DNA of 64,000 nucleotides. It comes from Anisus vortex. Taxonomy: Eukaryota; Mollusca; Gastropoda; Planorbidae. Location of the stretch: assembly GCA_949126835.1 (NCBI GenBank), contig OX421508.1:310001-374000 (forward strand). The letters run 5' to 3'. How positions within the stretch are numbered: position 1 is the stretch's first letter; every line of letters begins with the position of its first letter. The translations under genes and the position numbers were made by a program. Under the pieces are notes generated by a model. That model was not told where the DNA came from and did no database searches. It saw only the letters and a list, made by a program, of their open reading frames with translations. Shown here in pieces: positions 45,573 to 56,742 of this stretch.

Positions 45573-46452
45573 CACTAGGGTGTCGTTGAAAAGGTTATCT
45601 ACAACACGTTGGAGCGCTCATCGTGCTGCTGTTAAACCAGCGAAAGATAAGTTTGATGAATGTATTACGTCGATTGAAGTTTTATGTGATCCTCGTGAAA
45701 ATTTTGACACAAGAGGTACAGCACAAGGACTTTTAAATGCTGTCTGTGATTTCACGACCATCTGCTACCTCAACCTTTGGGCTGATATACTTGAAGAAGT
45801 TAATCTTACACAGCAGTACCTGCATACTAAAGACTTAACTCTTGATAAAGTGGTGACCAAGTTAGACGCCATAAGATTGTTTTTGCACGAAAAGCGGAGT
45901 CAATTAGTGGAGCATGCTATTGAACAAGCACTTTTAAAATCAGACCAACATGGCATTTCGGTAGAGAGAAGACTAAAATTCAAGAAGAGAATGGCAGGGG
46001 AAAAATTTAGAGATGCTGGAATTTCTATGCGAGAAGAAAGCAGTAGGGAAATGCTAGAGTGTACCGATCGCTTTCATTATGAACTACAAATCAGATCAAC
46101 AGTGTTTAAGGAAGTTGCAGATATGTTTGAATCTGTTTAGCACAAGATTCTACTGTCAGCAAGTGAATAAGAGTTATTGGTGTCCGTTCCCAAATTAACC
46201 TCGTTCTACGATTAGCTATTCGAAGATGAGCTCTTAAAAGAAATACCACGGCTTAGACGACACCTAAAAGTAGCTGATATTGACCTAAAAAAAGCCGTGG
46301 ACTGGTCAGTATTAGATATTTTGAAATTCATAGCTAAATGGGACTTCATAGAATTTCTTCCAACACTCTCGCTAGGCCTTCAATTATTTCTAACGGTATG
46401 TGTGTTTGTGGCTTCACATGAACGGAGCTTTTTAAAACAAAAGCTTATAACA

Positions 46453-46936
46453 AGAAAACCATAAAAACGAAGTTTTTATTATACTCCTTTTATTTGCAAA
46501 CTAAGTTTACCATCATGTAATTAAATAATTGATTGACTACTGCAAATGAAACGTACAGAAAAAATATCTGTGTCGCAAATCTCAAAAATATCTCCTTACT
46601 CCGTATGAATTGTTTTAAAAATAATCTTAGCGCATAATTTTTTTTCTAGCTTTGCGCCGAAAAACTATAAAAAGTTGCACAGGCATTTTTAAAGTGAAAC
46701 CAAAATTGTTCTTATACTTTCCTTTTAAGAAATGAATATTGTCATAAGTGTAGTATTACTAAGTTGTTTTAACTGAAAATTTGATAGGATGTATTGTTAG
46801 TCGGGGCAAGTCTGCTGTCCGAATTTCGATCGGACCACCGGAAGTGGTCGAAAAATCGAAGCCAATTTTGGCACCATTGCAGACAGACAGACAGACAGTC
46901 AGAAAATGCAACTTAAAATAAAGGGAGTAAAAAAAA
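46453..46936. mobile_element. Dispersed repeat inserted in the hAT C-terminal domain
   Basis: Interrupts the dimerisation domain between KLIT and the continuation LRYTM. It has inner inverted TACTCCYTTTATTT ends (46482 and the complement near 46923-46929) and contains a CAGACAGACAGACAG run. Related sequence lies in the opposite orientation at about 61580-61760 and 62810-62935. The exact ends and target duplication are not resolved, and the class is unknown. Confidence 0.6.
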
Positions 46937-47309
46937 GCTAGTTACGATATACCATGAGACAATCAAGACTTTCTGATATGTCTATGATATCGATTGAAAG
47001 GGATACTGTGAATGATATGGATTTTGATGAGGTGATTGACAAGTTTGCAGTTTTGAAGACCAGGAAAGGAAAAATTTCAATAAAGTACATTTAATGTAAA
47101 AATAACTAGTCTAACCGTACGGTTGTTTCGGTTGTTTATTGCTTTTACTTTCTTATATTAATTTAATATTGTTATTGTTTTTGTCATATTTGAATGGTAG
47201 GTTTGTTTTAAGGAGACGAAAGCTATGGTGAAAATCGTGGGCAGGAAGGGGGGGGGGTGACACCCGAAGTTTAGCGCACCGGGTGACACACGCCCTCGGT
47301 ACGCCACCG

Positions 47310-48475
47310 AGTGCATGTATGATGTTTTAAAGTTGAGTGCCTGTATGTATGATGGTATTGAAGTTGAGTGCCTGTATGATGGTATTGAAGTTGATTGCAT
47401 GTATGATGTTTTAAAATTGAGTGCCTGTATGTATGATGGTATTGAAGTTGAGTGCCTGTATGTATGATGGTATTGAAGTTGAGTGCCTGTCTGTATGATG
47501 GTATTGAAGTTGAGTGCCTGTATGTATGATGGTATTGAAGTTGAGTGCCTGTATGTATGATGGTATTGAAGTTGAGTGCCTGTCTGTATGATGGTATTGA
47601 AGTTGAGTGCCTTTATGTATGATGGTATTGAAGTTGAGTGCCTGTATGTAAGATGGTATTGAAGTTGAGTGCCTGTATGTAAGATTGTATTGAAGTTGAG
47701 TGCCTGTATGTATGATGGTATTGAAGTTGAGTGATTGTATGTATGATGGTATTGAAGTTGAGTGCCTGCATGTATGATGGTATTGAAGTTGAGTGCCCGT
47801 TTGTATGATGGTATTGAAGTTGAGTGCCTGTATGATGGTATTGAAGTTGAGTGCCTGTATGATGGTATTGAAGTTGAGTGCCTGTATGTATGATGGTATT
47901 GAAGTTGAGTGCCTGTATGATGGTATTGAAGTTGAGTGCATGTATGATGTTTTAAAGTTGAGTGCCCGTATGTATGATGGTATTGAAGTTGAGTGCCTTT
48001 ATGTATGATGGTATTGAAGTTGAGTGATTGTATGATGGTATTGAAGTTGAGTGCATGTATGATGTTTTAAAGTTGAGTGCCCGTATGTATGATGGTATTG
48101 AAGTTGAGTGCCTTTATGTATGATGGTATTGAAGTTGAGTGCCTGTATGTAAGATGGTATTGAAGTTGAGTGCCTGTATGTAAGATTGTATTGAAGTTGA
48201 GTGCCTGTATGTATGATGGTATTGAAGTTGAGTGATTGTATGTATGATGGTATTGAAGTTGAGTGCCTGCATGTATGATGGTATTGAAGTTGAGTGCCTG
48301 TCTGTATGATAGTATTGAAGTTGAGTGCCTGTCTGTATGATGGTATTGAAGTTGAGTGCCTGTCTGTATGATGGTATTGAAGTTGAGTGCCTGTCTGTAT
48401 GATGGTATTGAAGTTGAGTGTCTGTCTGTATGATGGTATTGAAGTTGAGTGTCTGTATGATAGTATTGAAGCTAT
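47310..48475. repeat. 27/31-bp minisatellite, right part, about 39 copies
   Basis: Continues the array broken at 35431, but most units here have an extra TGTA, or CTGT in the TGTCTGTATG variants, giving a 31-bp period. A few 27-bp units remain (47825-47940). A block of about 310 bp (47640-47770 with neighbours) recurs at about 48120-48250. No frame across it is a gene. Confidence 0.94.
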
Positions 48476-48705
48476 GGGACACATGATTACTTCCAACGGT
48501 CCAACGTAAGGGGTGGGATTGGGGACATGGTATGAGAATCAAATAATCTAGCGAAGATTTTTTTTATTTTGCAAGAATGGAAGGGTACAACTATATCGAC
48601 TCCAAAGTATTGTTTAAATTGTAAAGTATTGCCTTGAGAAAGACAACGAAGCTAGGAACCCCATGGAACATTATTATTACAATGATTATGACATATGTTA
48701 CGGAT

Positions 48706-48965
48706 TAAATCACCATCATCATCATTGGCGGTACATCCCATGAAGGGCGCTGGCCTGCCTTACCACCTCCTTCCACTTGGACCTATCCATTGTCTTCTTT
48801 TTCCAGGCCTGTACCGCGATCTGTCTCAGATCCATCTTGATATAGTCCAACCATCTCAACCTGGGTCTGCCTTTAGGTCTTTTCCTCTGGAGTTCTGAGC
48901 ATATATCACTTTTGCTCCTCTGCGGTTAGACATTCGTTCCAGGTGGCCTGTCCAGCGTAGTCTGT
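48706..48965 (-). pseudogene. LINE C-terminal fragment (RTE/Jockey type)
   Basis: On the minus strand the frame gives RLRWTGHLERMSNRRGAKV (48965 downwards). After a frameshift it continues PRLRWLDYIKMDLRQIAVQ, then AWKKKTMDRSKWKEVV, and stops. This is the familiar carboxyl end of many animal LINE polyproteins (GRPRLRW, LR-x-LGV-x-x-W, DR-x-W). The copy terminates in a TGATGATGATGG-type microsatellite tail at about 48706-48720. Confidence 0.75.
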
Positions 48966-49549
48966 CCTTTTTTAAATTATATCTCAGCCACAATAGTAGG
49001 GTATTAAATAACTCGAAGACATCTCTATTGGTGCGCATCCTCCATCCACTTTCATTTTTCGGTTCTGGATTAAATACTTGTATATAAATGACATGAAACA
49101 AAAATAAATTGAAACAAAGAATTATTTCATGATTTTAATCTCAGAGTAGTTGGTATCGGTAAATATACATTAAAGTATCGAGTTCTCGTGTATTGTCCAT
49201 CTAGTTGTAATTGTCACAGGAAGTGAGTAGCGTCTCGTGGCTAGGACGTGACAAAGCGTGACTCGCAGCCACAATCTAATTGGCTAACAACAACGAAAGA
49301 CTTGTCGAAGGGGGAGGGAAGGTGCCATTGGGTGGAAGGATAAAAAATTAATGGCTACAGTTAAGTTCTCAACTTTGGACAAAACAGTTCAATATAAATA
49401 CCGACAATCTTTTCACCACTTTAAATTTCTTGACCATGTTTTGGTTTTGTTTTCTGCCTAGATTTTAATTTTAACAGAAAATAGCCTAGGCCTAGGGGAG
49501 AAGTTTCGAGAACAAGGTTTAGATTTATTTCATTGTGAAAGTTTATCCC
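48966..49549. other. Unassigned DNA
   Basis: AT-rich without a recognised gene or repeat. 49195-49320 is GC-richer, with GTGACAAAGCGTGACTCGC and an ATTGG box. This could be an upstream regulatory stretch, but no linked gene is seen. Confidence 0.35.
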
Positions 49550-49618
49550 GTCTATTTATCTATCTATCTATCTTTCTTTCTTTCTATATTTCTATATTTC
49601 TATCTATCTCTCTGTCTT

Positions 49619-49655
<37 letters not shown>

Positions 49656-50015
49656 ATATATATATAATCTATCCATCTATCTAATCTATCTAATCTATCT
49701 AATCTATCTATCTATCTATCTATCTAATCTATCTACCTATCTAATCTATCTAACCTATCTAATCTATCTATCTATCTAATCTATCTAATCTATCTAATCT
49801 ATCTAATCTATCTAATCTATCTAATCTATCTAATCTATCTAATCTATCTAATCTATCTAATCTATCTAATCTATCTAATCTATCTAATCTATCTAATCCA
49901 TCTAATCCATCTAATCTATCTAATCTATCTAATCTATCTAATCTATCTAATCTATCTAATCTATCTATCTATCTAATCTATCTATCTATCTATCTAATAT
50001 ATCTATTTTTAACTT
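49550..50015. repeat. (TCTA)n and 9-bp AATCTATCT array
   Basis: Tetranucleotide CTAT runs grade into a uniform AATCTATCT 9-mer array (about 49740-49960) and back. Simple-sequence DNA. Confidence 0.93.
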
Positions 50016-51004
50016 TTCTATTCATCCATCTGTATGCCTGTCTTTCTTTCCCTAGTTCTTGAAGTCACATGATACATTAAATTATCTAGATCTAGAAGTC
50101 ACGTGATGTGGTACTAAGTAATTATCAGACAACAAACCAATCTTTATGATGTGCAGACTTAACAAACAACAGACATAACAAACATAACATCTTATATTTG
50201 TCTTAACAATAATAGACAAACAACGATTTAACTGTCCAATATTCAGAACGCGATTTCACTAACTTAACTTTGTTGCATAACACTAACACACACACACATA
50301 GACACACACACACTTACACACATAAATACATACATACACACACACTCATACAAAGAACTAGAAAGATCAACTAGAAATGAATGGAAACAATTTCATCCAT
50401 TTTGAAAATAGAAAATAATATTCAGCAAACATTGGTCTGTTAGTTGATTTAAATAAAAACCCTCGATGTGTTCTCGTGTAGCGTCTCGGATCATGCAGCA
50501 GCTCTTCAGTTGACACAGTGACGAGTAAGAAAGGAAAAAAAAACGACACATTTGACAGTTGAGTTTTTCTTCCACCTTCTAAATGTGTAAATAGAAGAAA
50601 GCGCGTGCTTAGTAACCGACAGCGCGCCATTGTTTACCTTCGCAATTAGGTGGTTAAAGGGAAGCAACAAATATTATTTTTGAAAGCTACTAGAGTTGTC
50701 TCCGTTTGTCCGACACATGAAAAGCAAAATGGCATGGGCGTTTTTTTTCTTTTTTTTTTTTTATAGAATAAACAATGGACTTGATCATTTGCATTTTCTA
50801 GAAGATTTTTTAAAAGAGTTATGTGCCCATTGATTTTTGAGGTTTGATTCCAGAACTGTATTTTATATTGGAAGCTTTGAGTTTCTAGTTTCTAGTGTAA
50901 TGTTTGCGACATTAGTCTGATTTATCTACCTTTTCCATACACTCATAAACTTGTCCCAACAAATCAAACACGCTCAGAGCTTGGCTAATTCCTGTTTCAG
51001 AGCC
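50016..51004. other. Unassigned DNA with a (CA)n patch
   Basis: A (CA)n microsatellite lies at about 50285-50350. The rest is AT-rich. Frames of 60-87 codons on the minus strand near 50370-50630 show no family resemblance. Confidence 0.45.
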
Positions 51005-51612
51005 GAATGTAGCGAGGCCGTGGGCTGAATGTGGCCCGTGGGCTGAATGTGGCCCGTGGTATGAATGTAACCCGTGTGCTGAATGTGGACCTTGGTATGA
51101 ATGTGGCCAGTGGGCTGAATGTGGCCCGTGAGCTGAATGTGGCCCGTGAGCTGAATGTGGCCCTTGGGCTGTATGTAGCCCGTGTGCTGAATGTGGCCCG
51201 TGAGCTAAATGTGGCCCGCGGGCTGTATGTGGCCCGTGGGCTGAATGTGGTCCGTGGGCTGAATGTGACCCGTGAGCTGAATGTGGCCCGTGAGCTGAAT
51301 GTGGCCCGTGGGCCGAATGTGGCCCGTAGGCTGAATGTGGCCCGTGGGCTGAATGTGGCCCGTGGGCTGAATGTGGCCCGTGAGCTGAATGTGGCCCGAG
51401 AGCTGAATGTGGCCCGTGGGCTGAATGTGGCCCGCGGGCTGAATGTGGCCCGTGAGCTGAATGTGGCCCGTGAGCTGAATGTGGCCCGTGGGCTGAATGT
51501 GGCCCGCGGGCTCAATGTGGCCCTTGGGCTGAATGTGGCCCGTGGGCTGAATGTGGCCCGCGGGCTCAATGTGGCCGTGGGTTGAATGTGGCCCGTGGGC
51601 TGAATGTGATCC
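51005..51612. repeat. 18-bp GC-rich tandem repeat, about 33 copies
   Basis: The unit is GTGGGCTGAATGTGGCCC with GTGAGC and GCGGGC variants. The frame-preserving period gives about 200 open codons on both strands (Ala-Arg-Gly-Leu-Asn-Val and Arg-Ala-Thr-Phe-Ser-Pro repeats). I regard both as artefacts. Confidence 0.95.
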
Positions 51613-51669
51613 GTGGGAGGAATGAAAGTCTCGGGAGAAATTTTACTAGCCATTTTACAATTTGATGGC

Positions 51670-52795
51670 CTATAATTATCTTATCTTATATTTTACAGAC
51701 GCTTCTTCTAGAAAGAAGATTATTGCGTCCTACGCACATCCACAGTCTGAGTCTAGTCCTGCATTTCTATTAGTGTTTTAAATGATGTAAAGTTACTGGT
51801 TGTCCTGGCGTGTTCAGGCAACCCATTTCTTCAGTTAAAAGGTTATATTTAGGTTTGAAATTTTTTGGGACTACTTTCTCATGAAACACTTTTCCACTGA
51901 ACGGAGACGTTAAAAAAGATAAACTGTATCTGAAGATACATATAAAAAATTTATTTACTTAAATATATTTAAACTAAACATAAGAACAAAAAAAGTATTA
52001 ATATTGAACGATTAATTTGTTTCTAATAAAGATCTAAAGATATTTTACACAATGTTCAAATTGTGTAGTGAACACGTGACCAAGCTTCTATCATTATGAA
52101 CTTTTCAATAGTTCTCATTACGCTGTCAAACAAAATAAATGGCCAAGGGAGGTAATTGATATATTTTTATTTTAAAATTATTTTTATAGGTTTTTCCCCT
52201 TTGTCTATTAAAAAAAAAATGAGACCTTTAAAAGAAAAGTATACCCTCGTATTTAATAATTGTAATAAAAATGTGGAATCATTATCATTATAATACAAAA
52301 ATTAATAGACTAGTACTATTAAGGGATAAGAAAAGTGTTTTTGTCAGCATTGTATCAGATTATTATTGTGTTGTATTTCTAATGTAGAATTTAATGCTTT
52401 TTGTATTATTACTACTTTACTCTTTGCCCTTCTGTTCTCTTGTGCAGGGATCGGCAACCTTTTTATAAAAGTGTGCCAAAGTCGGATTTTTTTTATTAAT
52501 TCAGGGTGCCAACAGTCTAAAAGTCATCCTAACATAGCAGTCAATTTCTTGTAGAAGAGACTTGAAATGCTTTTATTAGTCTTCCGCGTGCAATTGAAAA
52601 ATGCTATGCCTGCCAAGTCTGGCACCCGTGCCGTAGGTTGCCCACCCCTACTCTAGCGTTTCTAGGTTTAGTGATTTGAATAATGGTGTTACTCAGTTGG
52701 TCAGTTGTGAATATTCGCTAGTAATGAACCTTGCAGCTTTCTTCTGAGTTTGTTCAATTTGTTCAATTTTTTAATTAATTGATGTTGTGCTGCCC
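51670..52795 (-). pseudogene. LINE 3' end, copy C, interrupted
   Basis: Minus-strand match to copies A and B. The tail (TATAAGATAAGATAATT) is at about 51672-51700. The NGLPEHARTTSNFTSFKTL-like block is at about 51775-51835, and the upstream part (EYSQLTN and KKAARFI-like codons) at 52655-52790. About 490 bp absent from copy B (51834-52320) and a hAT MITE (52445-52650) interrupt it. It extends further 5' than the other two copies. Confidence 0.65.
52445..52650. mobile_element. hAT-type MITE inside LINE copy C
   Basis: 206 bp starting CAGGGATCGGCAACCT and ending with the complement of TAGGGGTGGGCAACCT. Flanking octamers CTCTTGTG (52437-52444) and CTCTAGCG (52651-52658) agree at 6 of 8. The paralogous LINE copy B has no insertion at the equivalent place (near 32905), which independently marks the boundaries. 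Confidence 0.88.
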
Positions 52796-52939
52796 TTTCA
52801 AGCAAAAATAAAAAAGGGGAGGTGAGTAATAGAACAAAGTAAAACTTCTCTCCCCTTACAGGAAGTGACGAGTGATCCAAGTGAGGCCTCATCTCAAGCT
52901 CACATGAAAACTTCTGAAATATGATCACCTTTACGTATA

Positions 52940-53655
52940 TGTAGGCCTAGGTATTATTATCTGAATGACATGGTCCCTGTGTGAACACTGCCTTGGATGA
53001 CATGGTCCCTGTGTGAACACAGCGTTGAATGGCATGGCCCTGTGTGAACACAGCGTTGAATGACATGGTCCCTGTGTGAACACAGCCTTAGATGACATGG
53101 TCCCTGTGTGAACACAGCGTTGAATGGCAGAGCCCTGTGTGAACACAGCCTTCGATGACATGTTCCCTGTGTGAACACAGCGTTGAATGACATGGTCCCT
53201 GTGTGAACACAGCTTTGGATGACATGGTCCCTGTGTGAACACAGCCATGGATGACATGGTCCCTGTGTGATCACAGCCATAGATGACATGGTCCCTGTGT
53301 GAACACAGCCATGGATGACATGTTCCCTGTGTGAACACAGCCTTGGATGACATGGACCCTGTGTGAACACAGCGTTGAATGACATGATCCCTGTGTTAAC
53401 ACAGCTTTGGATGACATGGTCCCTGTGTGAACACAGCCATGGATGACATGGTCCCTGTGTGAGCACAGCGTTGAATGACATGATCCCTGTGTTAACACAG
53501 CTTTGGATGACATGGTCCCTGTGTGAACACAGCCATGGATGACATGGTCGCTGTGTGAACACAGCCTTAGATGACATGGTCCTTGTGTGAACACAGCCTT
53601 AGATGACATGGTCCTTGTGTGAACACAGCCATGGATGACATGGTTCCTGTGTGAC
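52940..53655. repeat. 32-bp minisatellite, about 22 copies
   Basis: Units start GTGTGAACACAGCCTTGGAT and continue GACATGGTCCCT. Variants are CATGG, GTTGAAT and TTAGAT. Minus-strand frames of Cys/His/Gly-rich repeats cross it; they have regular Cys spacing but are repeat artefacts. Confidence 0.94.
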
Positions 53656-53779
53656 TAACTGCATGGATGTGAATATTTTGATGGTGACATATTACGGATA
53701 AGTCAGTTCCTGGATCTGAGAGAGAAGAAACGCTACAGACAAACCAGCAAATATGGTGAAAAGAACTAAAAAAAAAATG

Positions 53780-54185
53780 TTTGTACAAAGAGTCTGGATT
53801 GAACAAAAAAATGGTACAAAGAGTCTGGATTGAACAAATAAGTGGTACAAAGAGTCTGGATTGAACAAATAAGTTGGTACAAAGAGTCTGGATTGAACAA
53901 ATAAGTTGGTACAAAGAGTCTGGATTGAACAAATAAGTTGGTACAAAGAGTCTGGATTGAACAAATAAGTTGGTACAAAGAGTCTGGATTGAACAAATAA
54001 GTGGTACAAAGAGTCTGGATTGAACAAATAAGTTGGTACAAAGAGTCTGGATTGAACAAATAAGTTGGTACAAAGAGTCTGGATTGAACAAATAAGTTGG
54101 TACAAAGAGTCTGGATTGAACAAATAAGTTGGTACAAAGAGTCTGGATTGAACAAATAAGTGGTACAAAGAGTCTGGATTGAACA
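53780..54185. repeat. 30/32-bp minisatellite, 13 copies
   Basis: Units start GGTACAAAGAGTCTGGATTG and continue AACAAATAAGTT; some lack the final TT. 54186-54650 has no recognised feature apart from a 62-codon plus frame without family resemblance. Confidence 0.94.
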
Positions 54186-54654
54186 AAAGAAAAAAATTTG
54201 AAGATCTTGCAAAATACTCATCGAATATGCGAAGCAGGATTCGTAATTTTCATTTAGCACAACGTCAGCTGCCTACACCAGATGAAGACCGCTTTATGAA
54301 CTTAGGAGTGCCGGCTACTGGGAAATGCTTGGGAAGTGGAGCTTTAACAGAACGTCGGAACACATAGTAAGACTTCACGCGAACATTGACACAACTATGT
54401 AATAACCAACAGATGTACACTTATTGTGTAATATAGTTACCTGTAACACTGTAACAACTGAGCTGGTCTTTCCCAAAAGATGAAACTGGGAGTCATTTAG
54501 TGCTATTATGTATTTAAAGAAATCGTAAAAAAATAGAGTGAAATTGATAGACACTGGCTGGTTTACTATCCGAACTAGATAGCTCACCTTGAACAAAAAT
54601 CTTGTCGATGCTAGTAATCAATAATTAATTGTCGTTAATAAATATTGTAAAGCA

Positions 54655-54943
54655 CTGTTTGCTACAATGGCGCAACCTCCGGGGAATTCCCAGTCAGCAG
54701 CGGAGTAAAGCAGGGCTGCGTCCTCGCGCCTTTACTATTCGGCATCTTTTTCTCTATGCTCCTCCATACGCCTTCAAGGACTGCAGCGAGGGTGTCTTCA
54801 TTCACACCAGGTCTGATGGCAAGCTCTACAACATAGCGCGTCTTCGTTCCAAGACAAAAGTCACAAAGGTCCTCATTCGCGAAATGCTGTTCGCTGATGA
54901 TGCAGCCTTGCCGACGACGGAAATCCGTTTGATGATTGAATAA
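54655..54943 (+). pseudogene. LINE reverse-transcriptase fragment (motifs B and C)
   Basis: First frame: SSGVKQGCVLAPLLFGIFF (motif B region). After a frameshift near 54770 it continues YAFKDCSEGVFIHTRSDGKL and MLFADDAAL (motif C, with the catalytic DD). This phrase set is typical of RTE-like LINE RTs common in invertebrates. It is truncated on both sides, and the 3' edge abuts a 45-bp minisatellite. Confidence 0.8.
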
Positions 54944-54954
54944 CAAATGAAAAC

Positions 54955-55206
54955 CTTTAGGTGAATCTTAATGTTGGTAATGTTTGATTAAACTTGTGTG
55001 TTTAGGCAAAACGTAATGTTGGTAATGTTTGGTACAACTTGTGTGTTTAGGTAAATCGTAATGTTGGTAATGTTTGGTTCAACTTGTGTGTTTAGGTGAA
55101 TCGTAATGTTGGTAATGTTTGGTTCAACTTGTGTGTTTAGGTGAATCGTAATGTTGGTAATGTTTGGTTCAACTTGTGTGTTTAGGTGAATCGTAATGTT
55201 GCTAAT
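54955..55206. repeat. 45-bp minisatellite, left part
   Basis: Units include GTGTGTTTAGGTGAATCGTA followed by ATGTTGGTAATGTTTGGTTC and AACTT. About five copies before the array is split at 55206 by an LTR retrotransposon. It resumes at 60841. Confidence 0.93.
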
Positions 55207-56482
55207 TGTCAGGATGTGTTAAGAATTAGGACATCAACCTGGCAGAAGTTGGGCGATGAGAGGGGTGCGGAGTCGTAGGTGAGTGGGGTAGTAGTGGCAG
55301 GTCGTCGTGGGGTATGAATTACCGTGACTGGAATCGCCCTGGAATAATTATTATTTCTCTCTTGGCTCGTTAGATATTATGACGGACACAACAAATAGTT
55401 CTAAGCAGGCAAATAAATCGCTGGTTAAGTTCAGGTGTTTATTATCATTTCAATTCTTCACTCAATGGAAAGATACATATATGAATTTGCACAGGCTTCA
55501 GTTAACACTCAACACATGGTAACTGCTAGGTTATCCAAAACATTAGGCAACCGTAGCTGTGTTCATGAAAATACTTAGACTGACACAATATCTATCTATA
55601 CACATGTAGGCGGTATATCCTATGGAACAACTGAATAAGTGGAGGCTAGAATCGAACAACCTTCTCCACCAAGCACTTGAGCCGAAGTGTCCTAAAACTA
55701 GTTAAGCGCGCTTTCCTGAATTTTAGTCACGTGATCAGTGGTCAATTTGATTGGATAGCTCCATTAGTTTAGAATTACATATGTTCTGGTTGGCTGGTTT
55801 GCTTGCATAAGGGATTGACTATTGGGGGGGGGATTTAGGAGTGGGTATACAATTAGTACCGCCGACTTTTGCGGGGTGGGGCCCAGGGAAAAAGGGGGGG
55901 GTGGGTAGACGTAAACAGAGATACAAAGGATAAGATAATGACTTATCTCCCCTTGATGTACCAGTTTGTATGTGCGAGGCGCTTCGCTCCAGATGTCACT
56001 ACTTCGAGTGGACAAAGGGTTATGCCCACGGGCGCTGAGTAGGGGACGAAAAGGGGAGATAATGAAAAGGTGTCTACAGGTATGCTGAGTTTAGCAAAAT
56101 AAATGAGTAGTACTATCAAAATACACATGAATCATAATTGACAGCATAATAGAATATATATATATATATATATATACATACATTAAAGAATACACACACA
56201 TACAATCACACATACAAATAGTGTAATACCAATTGGCTGAATCAAGTAGCAACTCTGAATTCGGGAATGACAGAGTGTAGAGAGGGTTAAAGAGAGGTGA
56301 GGAGAGGGTGGTTGGGGTGTTCCTATTGCGTGAGAGAAAGAGAGAGGGTAATAGCTCCAGGCTACTTTTCTACTCCCTAATCTAACTCTACGCTAACCTA
56401 TGTTTCTAGTTCTACACTACTTCTGCGCTATGATCTATCCATGAGTACTAATAAGGTTACGATTTAATCCAGAATCGTGACA
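55207..56482 (-). repeat. 3' LTR of the 55.2-60.8 kb element
   Basis: Plus-strand start TGTCAGGATGTGTTAAGAAT, end CCAGAATCGTGACA. Pairs with 59558-60840. It contains G-runs near 55825 and 55895 and a (TA)n near 56155, which are where most length differences fall. Confidence 0.95.
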
Positions 56483-56742
56483 ACTCACCCGCGCAATTTG
56501 GGAATCTACTCAGAAAGTGGATTCATACCTAATTTACTGTCTCTGGGGTATGGGATCTTAGTGAGAGTACCGGGATAGTATCTGCGAGTGGTATCTTGGC
56601 GTGTCCGCGTGTTGGTGGTGGGTCTGTGACGGGGAGGGGTCGGAGGGAACAAGGGGACGCGTTAAGTTATCTTCTGGGGGGGGGGGCGAGTATGGCGCTG
56701 GGTTGTATTGTTACCCGGCCCATCGGGTTTTTAGGGTTAACG

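Larger units (their letters stand above)
35560..47095 (+). pseudogene. hAT transposase pseudogene (ZMYM1-like/TTF-finger type), in pieces
   Basis: Exonic relics in order: a TTF-finger-like WMVYSLVIEKLYC block and KLSPKLHNHE (35570-35711); continuation ETSEEH, DAERYALMDSEKKKWRDI and LAKQNLAFCGHNED (42768-43060); PDISHIDQMSEVI holding the first catalytic aspartate region (43225-43260); SQGYDNAATMSGIHGGVQ (44960-45010) with HSLNL; LSTTRWSAH (from 45593) and an intact stretch to 46138; then the hAT dimerisation block LFLTVCVFVASHERSF (46385-46433) and its end SRLSDMSMISIERD to 47094. Stops and frame changes are scattered, most of them between 42900 and 43250. Four foreign insertions split it. The N-terminus upstream of 35560 is missing. 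Confidence 0.85.
35432..47309 (+). mobile_element. hAT transposon, multiply interrupted composite
   Basis: Ends are CAGTGACGTATTGAGGG at 35432 and the complement of CGGTGGCGTACCGAGGG ending at 47309, 13 of 17 matching. AGTGCATG directly abuts both sides (35424-35431 and 47310-47317), the 8-bp duplication expected of hAT. Transposase coding relics run in order along the plus strand between the ends. Removing four inner insertions leaves a core of roughly 2.4 kb. Because AGTGCATG also occurs in each minisatellite unit, the duplication alone is weak, but the 8-bp overlap in repeat phase supports it. Confidence 0.88.

Noticed and set aside
50997..51653. About 200-codon frames on both strands resembling a repetitive structural protein
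   Set aside because: An 18-bp array with a frame-preserving period; no signal peptide or conserved end.
52931..53609. Cys/His-rich minus-strand frames that look like tandem metal-binding motifs
   Set aside because: Regular Cys/His spacing is fixed by the 32-bp unit, and three frames show it equally.
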